DNA of 64,000 nucleotides from Dipteronia dyeriana. Its lineage: Eukaryota > Streptophyta > Magnoliopsida > Sapindales > Sapindaceae. The stretch is taken from assembly GCA_032871835.1 (NCBI GenBank), contig CM065296.1:54961288-55025287 (forward strand), given 5' to 3'. This document shows, piece by piece, positions 1 to 11,559 of the stretch. Below the pieces are notes generated by a model, which did not search any database, was not told the DNA's origin, and saw nothing but the letters and a program-made list of their open reading frames with translations. How positions within the stretch are numbered: the stretch's first letter is position 1; the number at the start of each line of letters is the position of its first letter. Both the position numbers and the translations under genes were made by a program.

Positions 1-1532
1 AAGCGTACAGATCTAATGACCGCGCTTTGCAAAATGTTTTCGGTGATCTGTGGGAGTCATTTAAATCATTACCTGTATACTTTCACATGTTGGAAAGATG
101 TAATCCGGAAACAATAACGAAGATTGAAACCGATAGGAAAAATCAGTTCAAATATGGATTCATGGCTCTTGGAACTTGTATAGACGGATTCAATGCAGTT
201 ATTAGGCAGGTTATTGTCGTTGATGCGACCCACTTGAAGTCGAAGACCATGGGTGTGTTGTTAGTTGTAGTGTGTAAGGATGGTAATGAGATGATATACC
301 CTTTGGCATTTGGGTTTGCCAATTCCGAGTGCTCTAAGTCCTGGACATGGTTATTGAAGCAACTCTGATGGGTGATCTTACAACCAGAACGTATGTTGAT
401 AATTTTTACTCAGCACATGGGTATCTCTAATGGCATGAAAGCAATATTCCCTGATGCAGTACATGGTTGTGCATACCATTTGGCCAATAATATGAAATAA
501 CATTGTAGGAAGCGAGGTGACGTGATTAATCTTTATTATCATGCTACATAAGCTTACCGTGTTGAGGAATTCGACCGCTTAATGGTTGAGATGAAATCCA
601 TCTATTGTAAAGTTCATGATGAGCTGGTAGAAGTTGGGATACATAATTTTTCACGTGCCCATTGCCCTAGGAAGAGGTACCTTATGATGACAACCAACAT
701 TTCAAAGTTCATGAATTCTTGCCTACTTGCAATCCAGAAGTTGCCTTTTCACAACTATTGCCGAATTTATAAGAAATTTGTTGCAACGTTGGTTTCAGGA
801 TCGTCGATACAATGCAAGAGAAACACCCACATTCTTGACTCATGATGCAGACCAACACATCAAAGACAGGGTATTATCATCGCAAAGGTGTCAGATTCAC
901 CCAATTGACTTCAATAGGTTAAAGGTAAAAGACCAATGGAATGAAGCAATTGTCAACATGGAACATCATTCATGCTCATACCATGAACGGACCTAGATGA
1001 CCTGCCTTGTATCCATGCCATGGCTATTGAAACATATGGTTACATAATTTTATTTTATTTACAATTTATAATAGCATTACAGGCTTATAGCCATTTTCCG
1101 CAATTTACATTTTATAATAGCCTTGCAACCTATGTATGGTTATATAATCTTTGTGTCTTTTGTATCAGGCAGAAAGGTATGCTCATCAACGTATTATGTT
1201 CCAACTTTTTCTCAACAGGATGGCTGAAACAGGCATACACCATGGCTTTCAATCCTGTTCCAAACCCTGAAGCATGGGACATTGCTAATGATGTTCGTAA
1301 CCGTGTTGTATTGCCATGGAAAAATAAACGACCTTTAGTTGGGGGGAAAAAATGCAACAAACATGTAGGCATTGTGGGCATAAGGGACATAATAGAAAAA
1401 AGTTGAACAGATCCATCCTGTACCACAGGGAATCCAGCAAAAAAACCATGTTGTTGTAGCGTGTGCCATAAAGAAGGTCATAACAAGCTTAAGTGCCCAG
1501 AAACACATAAAACACCCGACCCCAGTTTATGA
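1..1532 (+). pseudogene. MULE transposase (mudrA-like), C-terminal part, degraded
   Basis: The fragment runs in from the left edge. Residues read from 27-368 contain the MULE transposase core: VIVVDATHLK carries the first catalytic Asp and GNEMIYPLAFGFAN follows. Downstream the frame is broken by stops and shifts, but recognisable mudrA segments continue: PRKRYLMMTTN near 670-700, EFIRNLLQRWFQDRR near 760-800, the end of a SWIM zinc finger (DDLPCIHAMA near 997-1025), NPVPNPEAWDI near 1250-1280 and a CCHC knuckle (CSVCHKEGHNKLKC near 1453-1500), ending at TGA 1530-1532. About 200 bases between the SWIM end and the Pro-rich segment look like intron sequence. Sequence at the core differs from the other mudrA copies in the window, so this is a separate family. 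It cannot make a transposase. Confidence 0.85.
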
Positions 1533-1774
1533 CACTGACACTAATGATGAAGACCCTTGTTGATTGTTATGTATGGGTGAGACACATCCTTTCATTATTA
1601 ATTTTTACTTTTGAACAAATTCTTTAAGAGTGTGCAGTTTGTTACGGTTGATTGTTATGAAAACCCATGGTTATTGTTGTTGCATCGACATACACATTCA
1701 TTGTAGGTTGAGAGGAGGGAGCTGAACGAAGTACATAGATTTTCAATGTTTTCTATAGTTTTACAACTGCACGC
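1533..1774. other. Short unassigned spacer
   Basis: AT-rich sequence between the mudrA tail and the truncated LTR. I see no gene, repeat or terminal inverted repeat in it. Confidence 0.4.
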
Positions 1775-2951
1775 TAAGTTTAATTACTAAGCTTGTTATA
1801 AATTGTAAATTAATCAAGATTAAAACTGGGGCTAAGGGATCCACTATTGGTAATTCGAATATGATCAAATTATTAATATTTAGTCTAGATTAATGGGAGG
1901 GTATTCCACTCCACTGACCACTCTTTGATAAATGTGGGTAAAAGTACCCACTGTGTTAGACAACATCTGTCTGTCTACAGTGAGTCAAACCTTCATAAAG
2001 ATCAGAGGGGATAAACCACTCTCTGATAGATATGGGTAAAAGTACTCACTGAGCTAGACAATATCTGTCTGTCTACAGTGAGTCAAAAACTCTTCAAAGA
2101 TCAGAGGGGGGAAACCACTCTCTGATAAATATGGGTAAAAGTACTCACTGTGCTAGACAATATCTGTTTGTCTACAGTGAGTCAAAAACTCTACAAAGAT
2201 CAGAGGGGAGAAAGCAAACAAATAATAAACTTACCATAATTTGATCATATTTTCCATACCAACAGTATCACCTTCGGCCCCAGCTATATAAAATTAGCCA
2301 GACATAATTTAAGTAGAAAAAAAACTATTTTATTTAAATTGAGAATTTGAGAACAAAAGAGAGAATTTCACAAATCTAATATCAGATTTGGATTCAGAGT
2401 GCGTAAATTGGGGGAGAGAGGTCCCCTATTTATACAAAATACGGATGAAAACCGACCATCGGATGAATTTAGAATGGAGCATCCAGATTGCATCACGTCA
2501 TCAGTGAACTGTGAGAGTGAACAGTGAACAGTAAACACATCCGTGAAAGTGAATAGTAAACAATGCACCGACTTCTAGATTATTATTCTCTACAGCACGT
2601 GTACGGTGCAATCACAATTTAGGCCAATAGAAATGTTTCACATCATCAGGAACAATGAAAGTCAACTGTAAACAGTGAATAGTCAAAATTATAAAAATAC
2701 CTTTCATGGCCTTCCTAAGGTTTTTGACGTTCTAAACTTGAAAACGATGTTTGTTTTGCTATCTGACTTCTCCATAATTCTGAATTTCTCAAATTACCTC
2801 TGAAATACAAGGAAAAATAAATTGATTACTGCACAAAACATTAATTTAAGCAAGCAAACGAAATTATGTCTAAATTGAGGAATTAATCATATTGGAAGTG
2901 TAAAATTATTATATTATCCCTTAGTAAACATACACTTTTCAGTGTTAATCA
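1775..2951 (-). repeat. 3' LTR of the Athila-like element, truncated
   Basis: Matches the LTRs at 13,408-14,581 and 38,912-40,184 through the whole U3-like part, including three or four tandem blocks of about 125 bp built around CACTCTCTGATA and CTACAGTGAGTCAAA (1915-2215). It starts, in minus-strand sense, with TGATTAACACTG at 2951. The low-coordinate end lacks the last stretch seen in the other copies. Confidence 0.85.
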
Positions 2952-2961
2952 CACCCCCCAA
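2952..2961 (-). other. Polypurine tract of the Athila-like element
   Basis: The plus strand CACCCCCCAA directly abuts the LTR start; read on the minus strand it is TTGGGGGGTG, a standard plus-strand primer position for a gypsy element. Confidence 0.75.
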
Positions 2962-4187
2962 CCAGCTTATTGCTAGTCTTTAGCAACTAAAGTGAAAATA
3001 GTAAAAACTCAAATTCAAATATCTAAACTACCAAATAGACAAACTGACCATCGGATGAATAGACATAACTTTTTTCTCACCCTTTGACAATAAGTCATCA
3101 ATTGAGTTATCAATCAAACTTTCTTGGGTTTAATAAAGATCAACACGATAACTATGAGATTCAATTGAAATCAGACAATATTTTCATTCTGAAATCTCAT
3201 CAGGGCTTTTTCCGTAGGCAGCAGTTTTATTCTCTCTTTTTTTTTTTTAATATAACAAAATTGGAAACAAATATTCCATCTTTAATCCATGTAGCGAGCT
3301 TTAGGCCAATGACTCCCAAACCAGTTGGCTTTAGGGAATTAAGTGTTAAAACACTTCTACGGGCTTAATTACTCGGATTGCAGATGTTTTTTTTTAGTAC
3401 AATTCCCTTAAGCTTTCTCTTTAACCCCGTGTAACGAGCTTTGGATCAATGACTCCCAAACCAGTTGGTCTTAGGGCATTAGGTGTTAAAGCACCCCGAC
3501 AGACTTAATTGCTCTAGTTAAAGAGGCTACGAAACTGCACTTTATTTTTATCCAGATTCCACAGTTTTGTGCGAACGCTCTATGCTTACTGAGGCAAGAG
3601 GCCCGGCTACTAAGTAAGAGTTTTGGTCAAAACACACAAATTTATTATTATTATTATTAATATATATATTTTGAAACAAGACCACTGCCTTCGGTTGTTA
3701 TCCTGTAATGATGTTTCAGAACTAAATATCGCAAAATCTCAACTTACTGCACATAATCACGTGTCAATGTGCGTGTACGCCCAGAATAGTTCGAAAAATG
3801 TCTCAAGATGACCTAATGAACAAAAGGATTAGTCAATGATATAACAATGGAGAGTTTATAAATTTGAATAGTCAGAAGAGAGGAAAAAAAATGCATCAGA
3901 ACTACAAAGATGCATCTCAGAAGTATCTAAAAGATCTCCTTACTCGACCATCTTTACAAAAAAAAAATGGTCAGAAGTTAGTTTTTTTTTTTTTTGAAAA
4001 AGAAAAGTTATTTAATCAACTATCCTCTCCCCCCAAACCAGAACAAGACATTGTCCCCAATGTCTTTAGAAAGAGTTAAGGTTTAGAAGATATCACCTGA
4101 ACAACTTGAAAGACAACAAAATCCTGTAAAACAACAAAAGAAATACAAAATAAAGGAAAAATAAAATGCATAAAAACCATGGGACAA
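2962..4187 (-). other. Non-coding 3' region of the Athila-like element with a tandem duplication
   Basis: No credible gene. Two related segments lie in tandem about 140 bp apart (about 3281-3374 and 3420-3514), each holding ATGACTCCCAAACCAGTTGG and a GTGTTAAA...CTTAATT core. A CCCCCCAAACCAGAACAAGACATTGTCCCCAATG-type stretch near 4030-4065 resembles sequence often found downstream of pol in Athila-type elements (recalled, not searched). Several poly-T and poly-A runs are present. Confidence 0.5.
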
Positions 4188-4841
4188 TCACAAACTGAGA
4201 TTGAGATTAATTATGCGTTTCTTGTTCTCTTCTTCAATGGACCAATCAATTTTGGAGGTTGAAGGATCTGACTCATAATTAAAAGCTTGTAACTGGTCAA
4301 TCAGCTTATGAGGACTTGAAACGGAGATAACAAAAATTCGGATTGAAGGTGGAATGTAATAATTTTTCTGAGAATGATCAAGAAATGAAATCAAACCATT
4401 ATAAAATTTATTAACATTCAACAAACTGATGGGTTTCTCAAGGATGTGTAGTTGTGCCCAGAATTCCATTGTAAGGGTTTCTTCTAAGGTTCTAAAACCA
4501 CCTGGCAAAGCTATATACGCATCAACATGATGTAACATAGCAATCAATCTTTCAGGCATACCTGAAACAGCTAGCTCTTCGCCGTTTGCCTTTCCGATGA
4601 TGTTTGCTACGACCATAGGCTTTGGGAAAATACCCATAACTTGACTACCTCCGCCTCATGCAGCTCGTGAAACATACCCCATTAATCCCAAGTTACCTCC
4701 TCCATACACTAGGTGTATTTTTTGCATAGCCAAAACCTTACCAAGATGAGTTGCAGCATCAACAAACTCTCTGTATTTCCCATAATTGGTGTCACCAAAC
4801 ACACAAATGTTTGTGAATCGTTTAGTTGAAGGTGACGCCAT
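4188..4841 (-). pseudogene. LOG: LOG-like cytokinin riboside 5'-monophosphate phosphoribohydrolase, intronless copy
   Basis: LOG enzymes release active cytokinin base from the nucleotide in the cytosol. The frame from ATG 4839-4841 to the stop at 4188 is 218 codons, the usual LOG length, and begins MASPSTKRF. Motifs in order are ICVFGDTNYGK (family form has CG after VF), HLVYGGGNLGLMG (residues 43-55), MPERLIAM (Arg98) and LPGGFRTLEE (113-121). In the last one the invariant PGGxGTxxE glycine is Arg117, though Glu121 is kept. One in-frame TGA lies at 4656-4658 (residue 62). Known plant LOG genes have several introns and this copy has none, so it looks like an RNA-derived copy. It lies between integrase and 3' LTR of the Athila-like element, in the same orientation. 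The stop, the lost glycine and the altered Cys region make it very probably inactive. Confidence 0.88.
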
Positions 4842-4911
4842 TAATGCGCTCTCTGAAATTTTCTTTTGAATGTTTATGAGTGCTTGAAGCAAAAAGGAAA
4901 ACAAATGCTTG

Positions 4912-4919
4912 TATTTATA
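4912..4919 (-). promoter_or_regulatory. Possible TATA box upstream of the LOG copy
   Basis: TATAAATA on the minus strand, about 70 bases before the LOG ATG, followed by AC-rich leader-like sequence. If used, the 5' UTR would be about 40-45 bases. It may be chance in AT-rich DNA. Confidence 0.35.
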
Positions 4920-5077
4920 GATCCCAAAAAGGCAACACAATGATACACCTATATGTATAGGGCGGCGAATTTGTCTATGATATTAGATCCAAATGGTTCA
5001 AAAATCAAAAGTAAACAACAATAATCACAAAAGACAATAAATGCAGAAAGATAAAGATAATAAAAACAAAAGAATAT

Positions 5078-5697
5078 TTACTGGTAGTTGTGATTGTGGC
5101 TCACATCTTCCTCTGGATTTACGTCTAGAAATGGGTTCAACGCCCTCTATGGGTCGGGGATATGCTTCCCATCCAATTTTCTTATAAATCGGCAAACTGG
5201 GTCTTTTAAAGTCAGATTCCCAAGACTATATTATGCATGTTCTTTTTGAAATTGTGGCCATAATCGGTCAATTGACATTTGCACATATTCACTAGGATGT
5301 GCATCAAGAGTCGTTAGGATATTATCCAATGACTCCCTACGCAAACCATGCCTAATGAATCAAATTTTATCTTCCCGATTATTAGACACCATTCCTAAAG
5401 AAGGACAACGTGTGTTGCAAGTTGTACGTGCACATTTGTGACAAGTAACCCCTAACTTCTTAACTCTTCGTTTTTTTGCAGGGTTACTTCTTCCAAAACC
5501 ACGCAAGTAAGATATAAATGTATCAGCATACTCACCTACTTGACATCCTTAGCTTCGATCAACCAACGAATTTCAACAGGAATTTTGTTTATCATCAATA
5601 AGCGTAATCTTTCGGAACGTGATTTGTAAATTTTTTTCAGAGCATTTTAGGGCAACGATGGAAAATGTTTTCACAGGTTTGTGAAAATTTCGTCCAT
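5078..5697 (-). pseudogene. Degraded unrecognised reading frame with a Cys-rich patch
   Basis: On the minus strand, after several early stops, a readable segment gives KIPVEIRWLIEAKD, then, after one frame change, EYADTFISYLRGFGRS, a basic stretch NPAKKRRVKKLG, and VTCHKCARTTCNTRCPSLG. After one stop follow HPSEYVQMSIDRLWPQFQ and HIPDP...NPFLDVNPEEDVSHN, ending at TAA 5078-5080. The CxxC pair and basic run suggest a nucleic-acid or zinc binding protein, but I do not recognise the family. It lies between integrase and the LOG copy, in the same orientation as both, so it may be a second captured transcript or a decayed env-like frame of the element. Confidence 0.4.
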
Positions 5698-5960
5698 GCC
5701 TTGTTTTGGGGATCAGTTATTTGGGAAACTGAATTAAACCAACTTGAATTGTCACGGAGTACCGTTATCCGTCACTTAACCGGGGTTATATAGCAAAACA
5801 CACCAAGCAAAAATTGAACCTAGAAATTAATCCTGTAAAAATTCAAAACGTAAAAATGAACAAAAGCAAAATTAATAATTGCAAATACAAATAAAGTCAA
5901 AAGCAAAAGGTTTGCTTACTCACCTTTGTAACAAGGGTCAAAAAGGACGACAGAGTCTTC

Positions 5961-7182
5961 TTAAAAATCTGTATTTTCTAAAAATGGTTTTACACGTTGT
6001 CCATTTACTTTAAACACATTACCATTCCTAGGATTCTCAATGTCAAGGGTACCATATGGATACACGTGTTTCACAACAAATGAACCACTCCATTTTGATT
6101 TCAATTTGCTAGGAAATAAATGAAGTCGAGAATTATAAAGCAAAACCTTTTGACTAACTTCAAATGATCTTCTTAAAATTGGTCTGTCATGAAAGGTTTT
6201 AGATTTTTCTTTAAGAATTTTTGCATTTTTGTATGCATAATTTCTTAATTCTTCAAGTTCATTTATTTGCAACTTCCGCAATTCACCAGCATCATTTAGG
6301 TTAGAGCTGAAAGCTTTAATGGCCCAATATGCTTTTTTCTCATGTTCAACAGGTAAGTGGCAAGGTTTTCCATAAACTAAACGATAAGGAGACATACCCA
6401 AAGATGTTTTGAATGCAGTGCGGTAAGCCCAAAGTGCATCATTTAGTCTAAGAGACCAATATTTTCGATCAGGGTTAACCGTTTTTTACAAGATATGTTT
6501 TATCTCCCTATTTGCTAACTCAACTTGACAACTTGTTTGAGGGTGGTACCATATTTCTACATTAAACACTCAAAAAGTTTGTTACAAAAGTGTTTTCCTC
6601 TATCACTGATAATGGCTCGAGGGATTCCAAATCGACTCAAAAGATTTTCCTTTAAAAACTTAATCACTGTTTTGTGATCATTGTTTCGACAAGGAATTGA
6701 CTCAACCCATTTTGACACATAACCAACGGCAACCAAAATGTACACAAATCCAAATGACGGGTGAAATGGACCCATAAAATCAATACCCCAACATCAAATA
6801 TTTCAATGACAAGAATGGGGTTTAAAGGCATCATGTTTCGCTTGGAAATGGATCCTAACTTTTGACAAATTTCACAGATTTTACAGAATGTATGTGCGTC
6901 TTTAAACAAGGTGGGCCAATAAAATCCATACTGTAAGATTTTTGCAGCCGTTTTCTTTGATGAAAAATGACCACCACATGCTTCGGAATGACAAAATTCA
7001 ATGACACTACTTAACTCATTGCCTGGAATACATCGTTGAACAATTTGATCAGGAAAATACTTGAATAAGTACGGGTTATCCCAGTAAAAATGTTTTACCT
7101 CGGTCAAAAATTCCTTTTTGTCCTATGCATTCCAATCGAGTGGCATCATTCCTGTCGCAAGATAATTAACAATGTTAGCATA
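5961..7182 (-). pseudogene. Athila-like integrase, frameshifted
   Basis: Read right to left: NIVNYLATGMMPLDW, the HHCC zinc domain (HSEACGGHFSSKK ... CKICEICQ), a frameshift near 6790, then DFMGPFHPSF with the first catalytic Asp and IISDRGKHFCN with the second. Then the C-terminal domain: [31 protein letters not shown] and [18 protein letters not shown], ending LENTDF at 5961. Stops between the catalytic and C-terminal parts (about 6402-6556) and the frameshift disable it. The sequence type places the host element in the Athila group rather than among chromodomain elements. Confidence 0.85.
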
Positions 7183-8780
7183 CTAATGTAAAGTTGTGAT
7201 AAAGAATAAAAGATCATCATGAAAAGAATCTGAAACAAATATTATGGTGTGTATAATATTAATCTAGAGGGGAGGTGAATAGATTTTAAATAAATTTACC
7301 CAATTTTCGTTAAAGGTAAAGTTGACGAAAATGCCCCTAGCTAGTTACAACAAAATCACAAGTGTAAAGATTGCGGAAATATTAAAGACACTTGAGATAT
7401 ACGTGGAAACCCTCCAAACTGGAAAAACCACGGGCTGATGAGTGCGCCACACTAGAACCTAGAATCCACTAATGCCAAAGGAATTACAACCTAATCTCGG
7501 TTTAAATCCACCACCACTACCTAATCCCAGTTTAAGTGAACCTAGTCCATCTTTCTTGCGATTTAAGCTACCTACTCCAGGAAGCAACACAAGTCTTACT
7601 TCTCAATGAAGAGATAAAATGTCCTATATGAATATATGAGGATATTCAAAGAACAAACAAGACTAGGAAACCTTATATGCTTATCTAGGATAATGAGATG
7701 ACAATTAATGCAATCCTAAATATCATAAGCTAAATGACATGTTCAAAAAGCTTAGCAAAACATAGATCAAACAATCCTATGAAGCTATCACAATACAATA
7801 CTCAATCATGTCATCACAACAATCTTTAATTTGTATCTAGAATATGTTCTAAGAGCATACAAATAATTAAAGAGATGGCTTAGCAAGCAAAACACTTAAC
7901 TTGTAAGAAGATAGTGAAGAACTTACCAAACAAGATGTGATGAAGCAAACATATCCATAGATGCACTATAAATGACTTTAGATGATGCAAGATGAAGTTT
8001 TTATGCACATGGGAATGCTTTGAGTGTTTAAAGATGAGTTCTTGGAAGAGTTTTTCCTTTGAAATGTGTTCTAAGGAAAATATATGATATTCTGAACTCT
8101 TACACGACCTTAAAACAAAGAGTTATATATATGAGATCCAAACAAAGTGAGGTCATTTTGGAAAAAATGTTCCAGCTTCCTCTATGTGCGCTGGTGAAAT
8201 ACACTGGTCGAGTAGCGCACCACCAGCGCACAACCTAATTGATCAATAGGCGTGGATGAGTGGCGCAGCCCAGTGGCACAACATATGCGACAATCCATTG
8301 AAAAGTTACGCTGGTGAGGCTGCGCTAGTCGAGTAGCGCACCACCAGCGCACTGCACATTTTTTCAACTTTACGCGGGTGCAATGGCGCAACTCAGTGGC
8401 GCATGACAAGCGGCGTTCCATTGGAATGTTGCGCTGGCATGGTATGCTGGTCGAGTAGCGCACAACCTAATTTTTCAACACTCAAACACACATTTGCAAC
8501 AAGTCCAAGAGTGATGAAGATGCATCCTATACTATTGCCTAACATGACATGAAAATTTAACTACAAGATGTAAATTTATCAATCAAGAGTCATTTAAACC
8601 AAAATGTACATAAGTATAAACACTCAACATATATGAATAAGAATTATGCATGAATTTGTAAGTGTGTGCAACTATCTCTTCGAAGCAAGTAAGCACAAGA
8701 ATTTTACATTTGGTGCTTCTCCTCTTGAGGTCTTGAAAGCCTAAGTTACTCTTACATAATACCCCAAAAATGTGATTTGT
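7183..8780. mobile_element. Foreign insertion inside Athila pol, probably a solo LTR or non-autonomous element
   Basis: Athila pol reads normally up to a codon run for YANIVNYLATG that stops at about 7183, and pol (RNase H end) resumes at about 8780-8810. The roughly 1.6 kb between has no retroelement domains. It contains an AGAGGGGAGGTGAATAGATT phrase like those seen in plant LTRs, and a GCGC-rich minisatellite. Terminal TG/CA candidates (TGTAAAG near 7188, CTTACA near 8757) can be seen, but no clean target duplication, so exact ends and class are uncertain. Confidence 0.5.
8200..8475. repeat. GCGC-rich minisatellite, about 122 bp period, about 2.3 copies
   Basis: The phrase CTGGTCGAGTAGCGCACCAC recurs near 8203 and 8325 and in variant form near 8447, each followed by CAGCGCAC or CACAACCTAA. 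The block is locally GC-rich and full of GCGC sites in an AT-rich setting. Confidence 0.7.
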
Positions 8781-10430
8781 TCACGAAATAAGCCAATCAA
8801 TAAATGAGGACTTTACAGAATCATTGATGGGTGCTTTATCAAATGACAACTCAACGGTGAGTCGTGATAAATGATCTGTAACGACATTTTCAGCACCCTT
8901 TTTGTCCTTGATTATGAGATTGAATTCTTGTAGCAACAAAATCCAGCGAATCAATCTTGGCTTTGCATCCTGTTTAGACATTAAATACTTCAAAGCAGCG
9001 TGATCAGTAAAAACAATGGTTGAAGCGCCAATCAAGTACGACCGAAATTTATCCAATCCAAATATCACAGCAAGTAATTCTTTCTCAGTGTTTGTGTAAT
9101 TCATTTGTGCACAATTCAAATGTTTACTTGTGTAATAAATCACAAAAGGCTTACCTTCTCTTCTTTGTCCTAAGATAGCTCCAACAGTAAAATCACTCGC
9201 ATCACACATCAATTCAAAAGGCAATGACCAATCAGGGGATTGCATGATAATAGCAGACATTAAAAGGTCAAGTATCTTTTTAAAAGACTTTCCACACTCT
9301 TATGTCCATTCAAATTTTACATCTTTTAATAAGAGGTTACAAAGTGGTTTAGATATAACACTGAAATCTTTAATAAACCTCCTATAAAATCCTGCATGCC
9401 CTAAAAATGACCGCACATCTTTGACTGTTTGTGGTGGTGGTAACTTTGAAATGACTTCAATTTTTTCCTTATCAACCTCGATTCCTTTAGATGACACAAC
9501 ATGACCCAAAACAATTCCAGATGTGGTCATATAATAACACTTTTCCCAAATAAGCACAAGTCATTTTTCTATGCAACGTTTCAAGACTCTATCCAAGTTA
9601 TTAAGACAATTATCAAAAGAATTCCCAAACACAGTTAAATCATTTATAAAGACCTCTAAACAATGTTCAATCATGTACTAAAAATGCATAGCATGCAACA
9701 TTGAAATATGGCCGGAGCATTACAAAAAACAAAATGGCATTCTTCTAAATTCAAAGGTTCCAAATGGACATGTGAATGTGGTTTTTTCTTGGTCTTCTAA
9801 TGCAATGGGAATTTGATAGTATCCTGAATACCCATCAAGAAAGCAGTATTAGGGATGTCATGCTACTCTTTCTAAAATTTTGTAAGGAATGGAAGGGGAA
9901 AATGATCTTTTCTAGTGGCATCATTTAATTTTCTATAATCAATGTACATGCGCCAACTAGATGGAACACGAGTTGGAATTAACTCACCGTTTTCATTTTT
10001 AACAACAGTGATTCCATATATTTTTGGCACAACTTGTGTGGGACTCACCCACTTACTATTAGAGATAGGGTAGATAATTCCCACGTCAAGTAATTTAAAA
10101 ACTTCAGTCTTGATAACTTCTTTCATGTGTGGGTTAAGTCTTCTTTGGGGTTGTCGATATGTTTTAACATTTTCCTCTAAATTTATTCGATGTGAACAAA
10201 TCAAAGGGTTAATACCTTTCAAATATTTCAAAGTCCAACCAATTGCATTCTTATTTTTCTTTAAAACATGTAACAACTTACCTTCTTGCTCTTCTATGAG
10301 GCTAGAAGAGATTACCACAAGGAAGGTCTGGTCGTCTCCAAGGTAATCATATTTAAGTCTTCTTTTAAGGGCTTCAAATCCAGTTGAGGTGCTTTTTCTT
10401 TTGGCACGTCATCTTTCTGTTCCAATTCAT
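8781..10430 (-). pseudogene. Athila-like reverse transcriptase and RNase H, broken
   Basis: From 10,318 leftward: EVFKLLDVGIIYPISNSKWVSPTQVVPK and SSWRMYIDYRKLNDATRKDHFPLPF are the RT palm start. The middle of RT (about 9558-9871) is broken by stops and the catalytic YxDD region cannot be read. 9300-9557 gives the RT end (GHVVSSKGIEVDKEKIEVI, LPPPQTVKDVRSFLGHAGFYRRFI). 8781-9260 is RNase H ([16 protein letters not shown] with an active-site Asp, [20 protein letters not shown] with Glu, [10 protein letters not shown] with Asp, VVTDHLSRL with Asp). The element's pol is therefore complete in order but not translatable. Confidence 0.85.
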
Positions 10431-10464
10431 TAAAATCTGAAGTGTCTCCTTCTTCTTCGACAAC

Positions 10465-11559
10465 CTACAAACAATTATCAAGATGTGAATGCATGCTTGA
10501 CTCAGGTGAATTGATCAAACAAACTTCAAATGAGTTAAAATAATCCTTTTGAACATGATCTTCAACAATGGTTTCAACAATGTCTACATCTTCATCTTCA
10601 TTTTCAACATCAAATGGTTCCTTAGATATGTTGAAAACATTAAGCTTAATTTCCATATTTTTAAAAGACATGCTCATTATTCCATTCCTGCAATTAATCA
10701 AGGCATTAGCAGTAGCTCAAAATGGCCGGTCCAATATAACGGGAATTGATTTGTGCTCAATAACAACCAGTTGTGTTTCCAAGACAATAAAATCTACTGG
10801 GTAGATAAATTTATCGACTTGTACTAACACATCTTCCACTATTCCTTTTGGTATTTTTATTGACCTATCAACAAGACAAAGTGTGGTTGAAGTCAGCTTT
10901 AACTCACCAAGTTTAAGTAGCTGATAAACTGAGTATGGGAGCAAATTTACACTAGCACCTAGGTCAAGTAAATCATGCTCAATTTTACAGTTACCAATTA
11001 TGCAGTAAATAGTGGGACAACCAGGATCTTTATATTTCAAAACATTTTTATTGAAAAGAGTGGAACTTACCTGTTTAGCCATAAAGGCTTTCTTTCTTAT
11101 CTGATGCTTCATTTTCACAATGCACAGATCGTTCAAAAATTTGGCATAGGAAGGTACTTGTTTGATTGCGTCCAACAAAGGGATATTGATCTTTACACGT
11201 TTGCAAATTTCAAAAATCTTTGGGAGATAATTCAATTTCTGTGAATTTTTAAGAGCTTGAGGATATGGGAGTGTATGTGGGGATTCAATTATTTCTTCGT
11301 CAATAGTGGTTTCATCAACCCCTTCCTTACCCTTGGAAAATGACTCATCATCAATTTTACTAGATTCAAGAATAGGTTTTTCGATGACCTTACCTCTACG
11401 AAGAGTGATTATTGATTTGACTTGATCTGATCGTTGGTTATTATCATAGGAACTTGACTGACTCTTGGGATTTGGTTGTGGTTGAGATGGAAGCTTACCC
11501 TTTTTGTGTGTGGTGAGTGTAGAAGTATTCATTGCCAAAGTATCTTTAACATCTATCAA
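10465..11559 (-). pseudogene. Athila-like protease region
   Basis: Minus-strand frame with LPYPQALKNSQKLNYLPKIFE, a linker, then the retropepsin segment HDLLDLGASVNLLPYSVYQ (DLGAS active site; Athila proteases often show this in place of DTGA), CLVDRSIKIPKGIVEDVLV and FIVLETQ...IPVILDRPF. A stop follows and the frame continues as ATANALINCRNGIMSMSF. Two later copies of the same region lie at 35,911-37,110 and 63,263-64,000 in the tandem units. Confidence 0.85.

Noticed and set aside
4912..4919. Proof that the LOG copy is an expressed host gene
   Set aside because: A TATA-like octamer is weak evidence in AT-rich DNA, and the frame has a stop and a lost active-site glycine.
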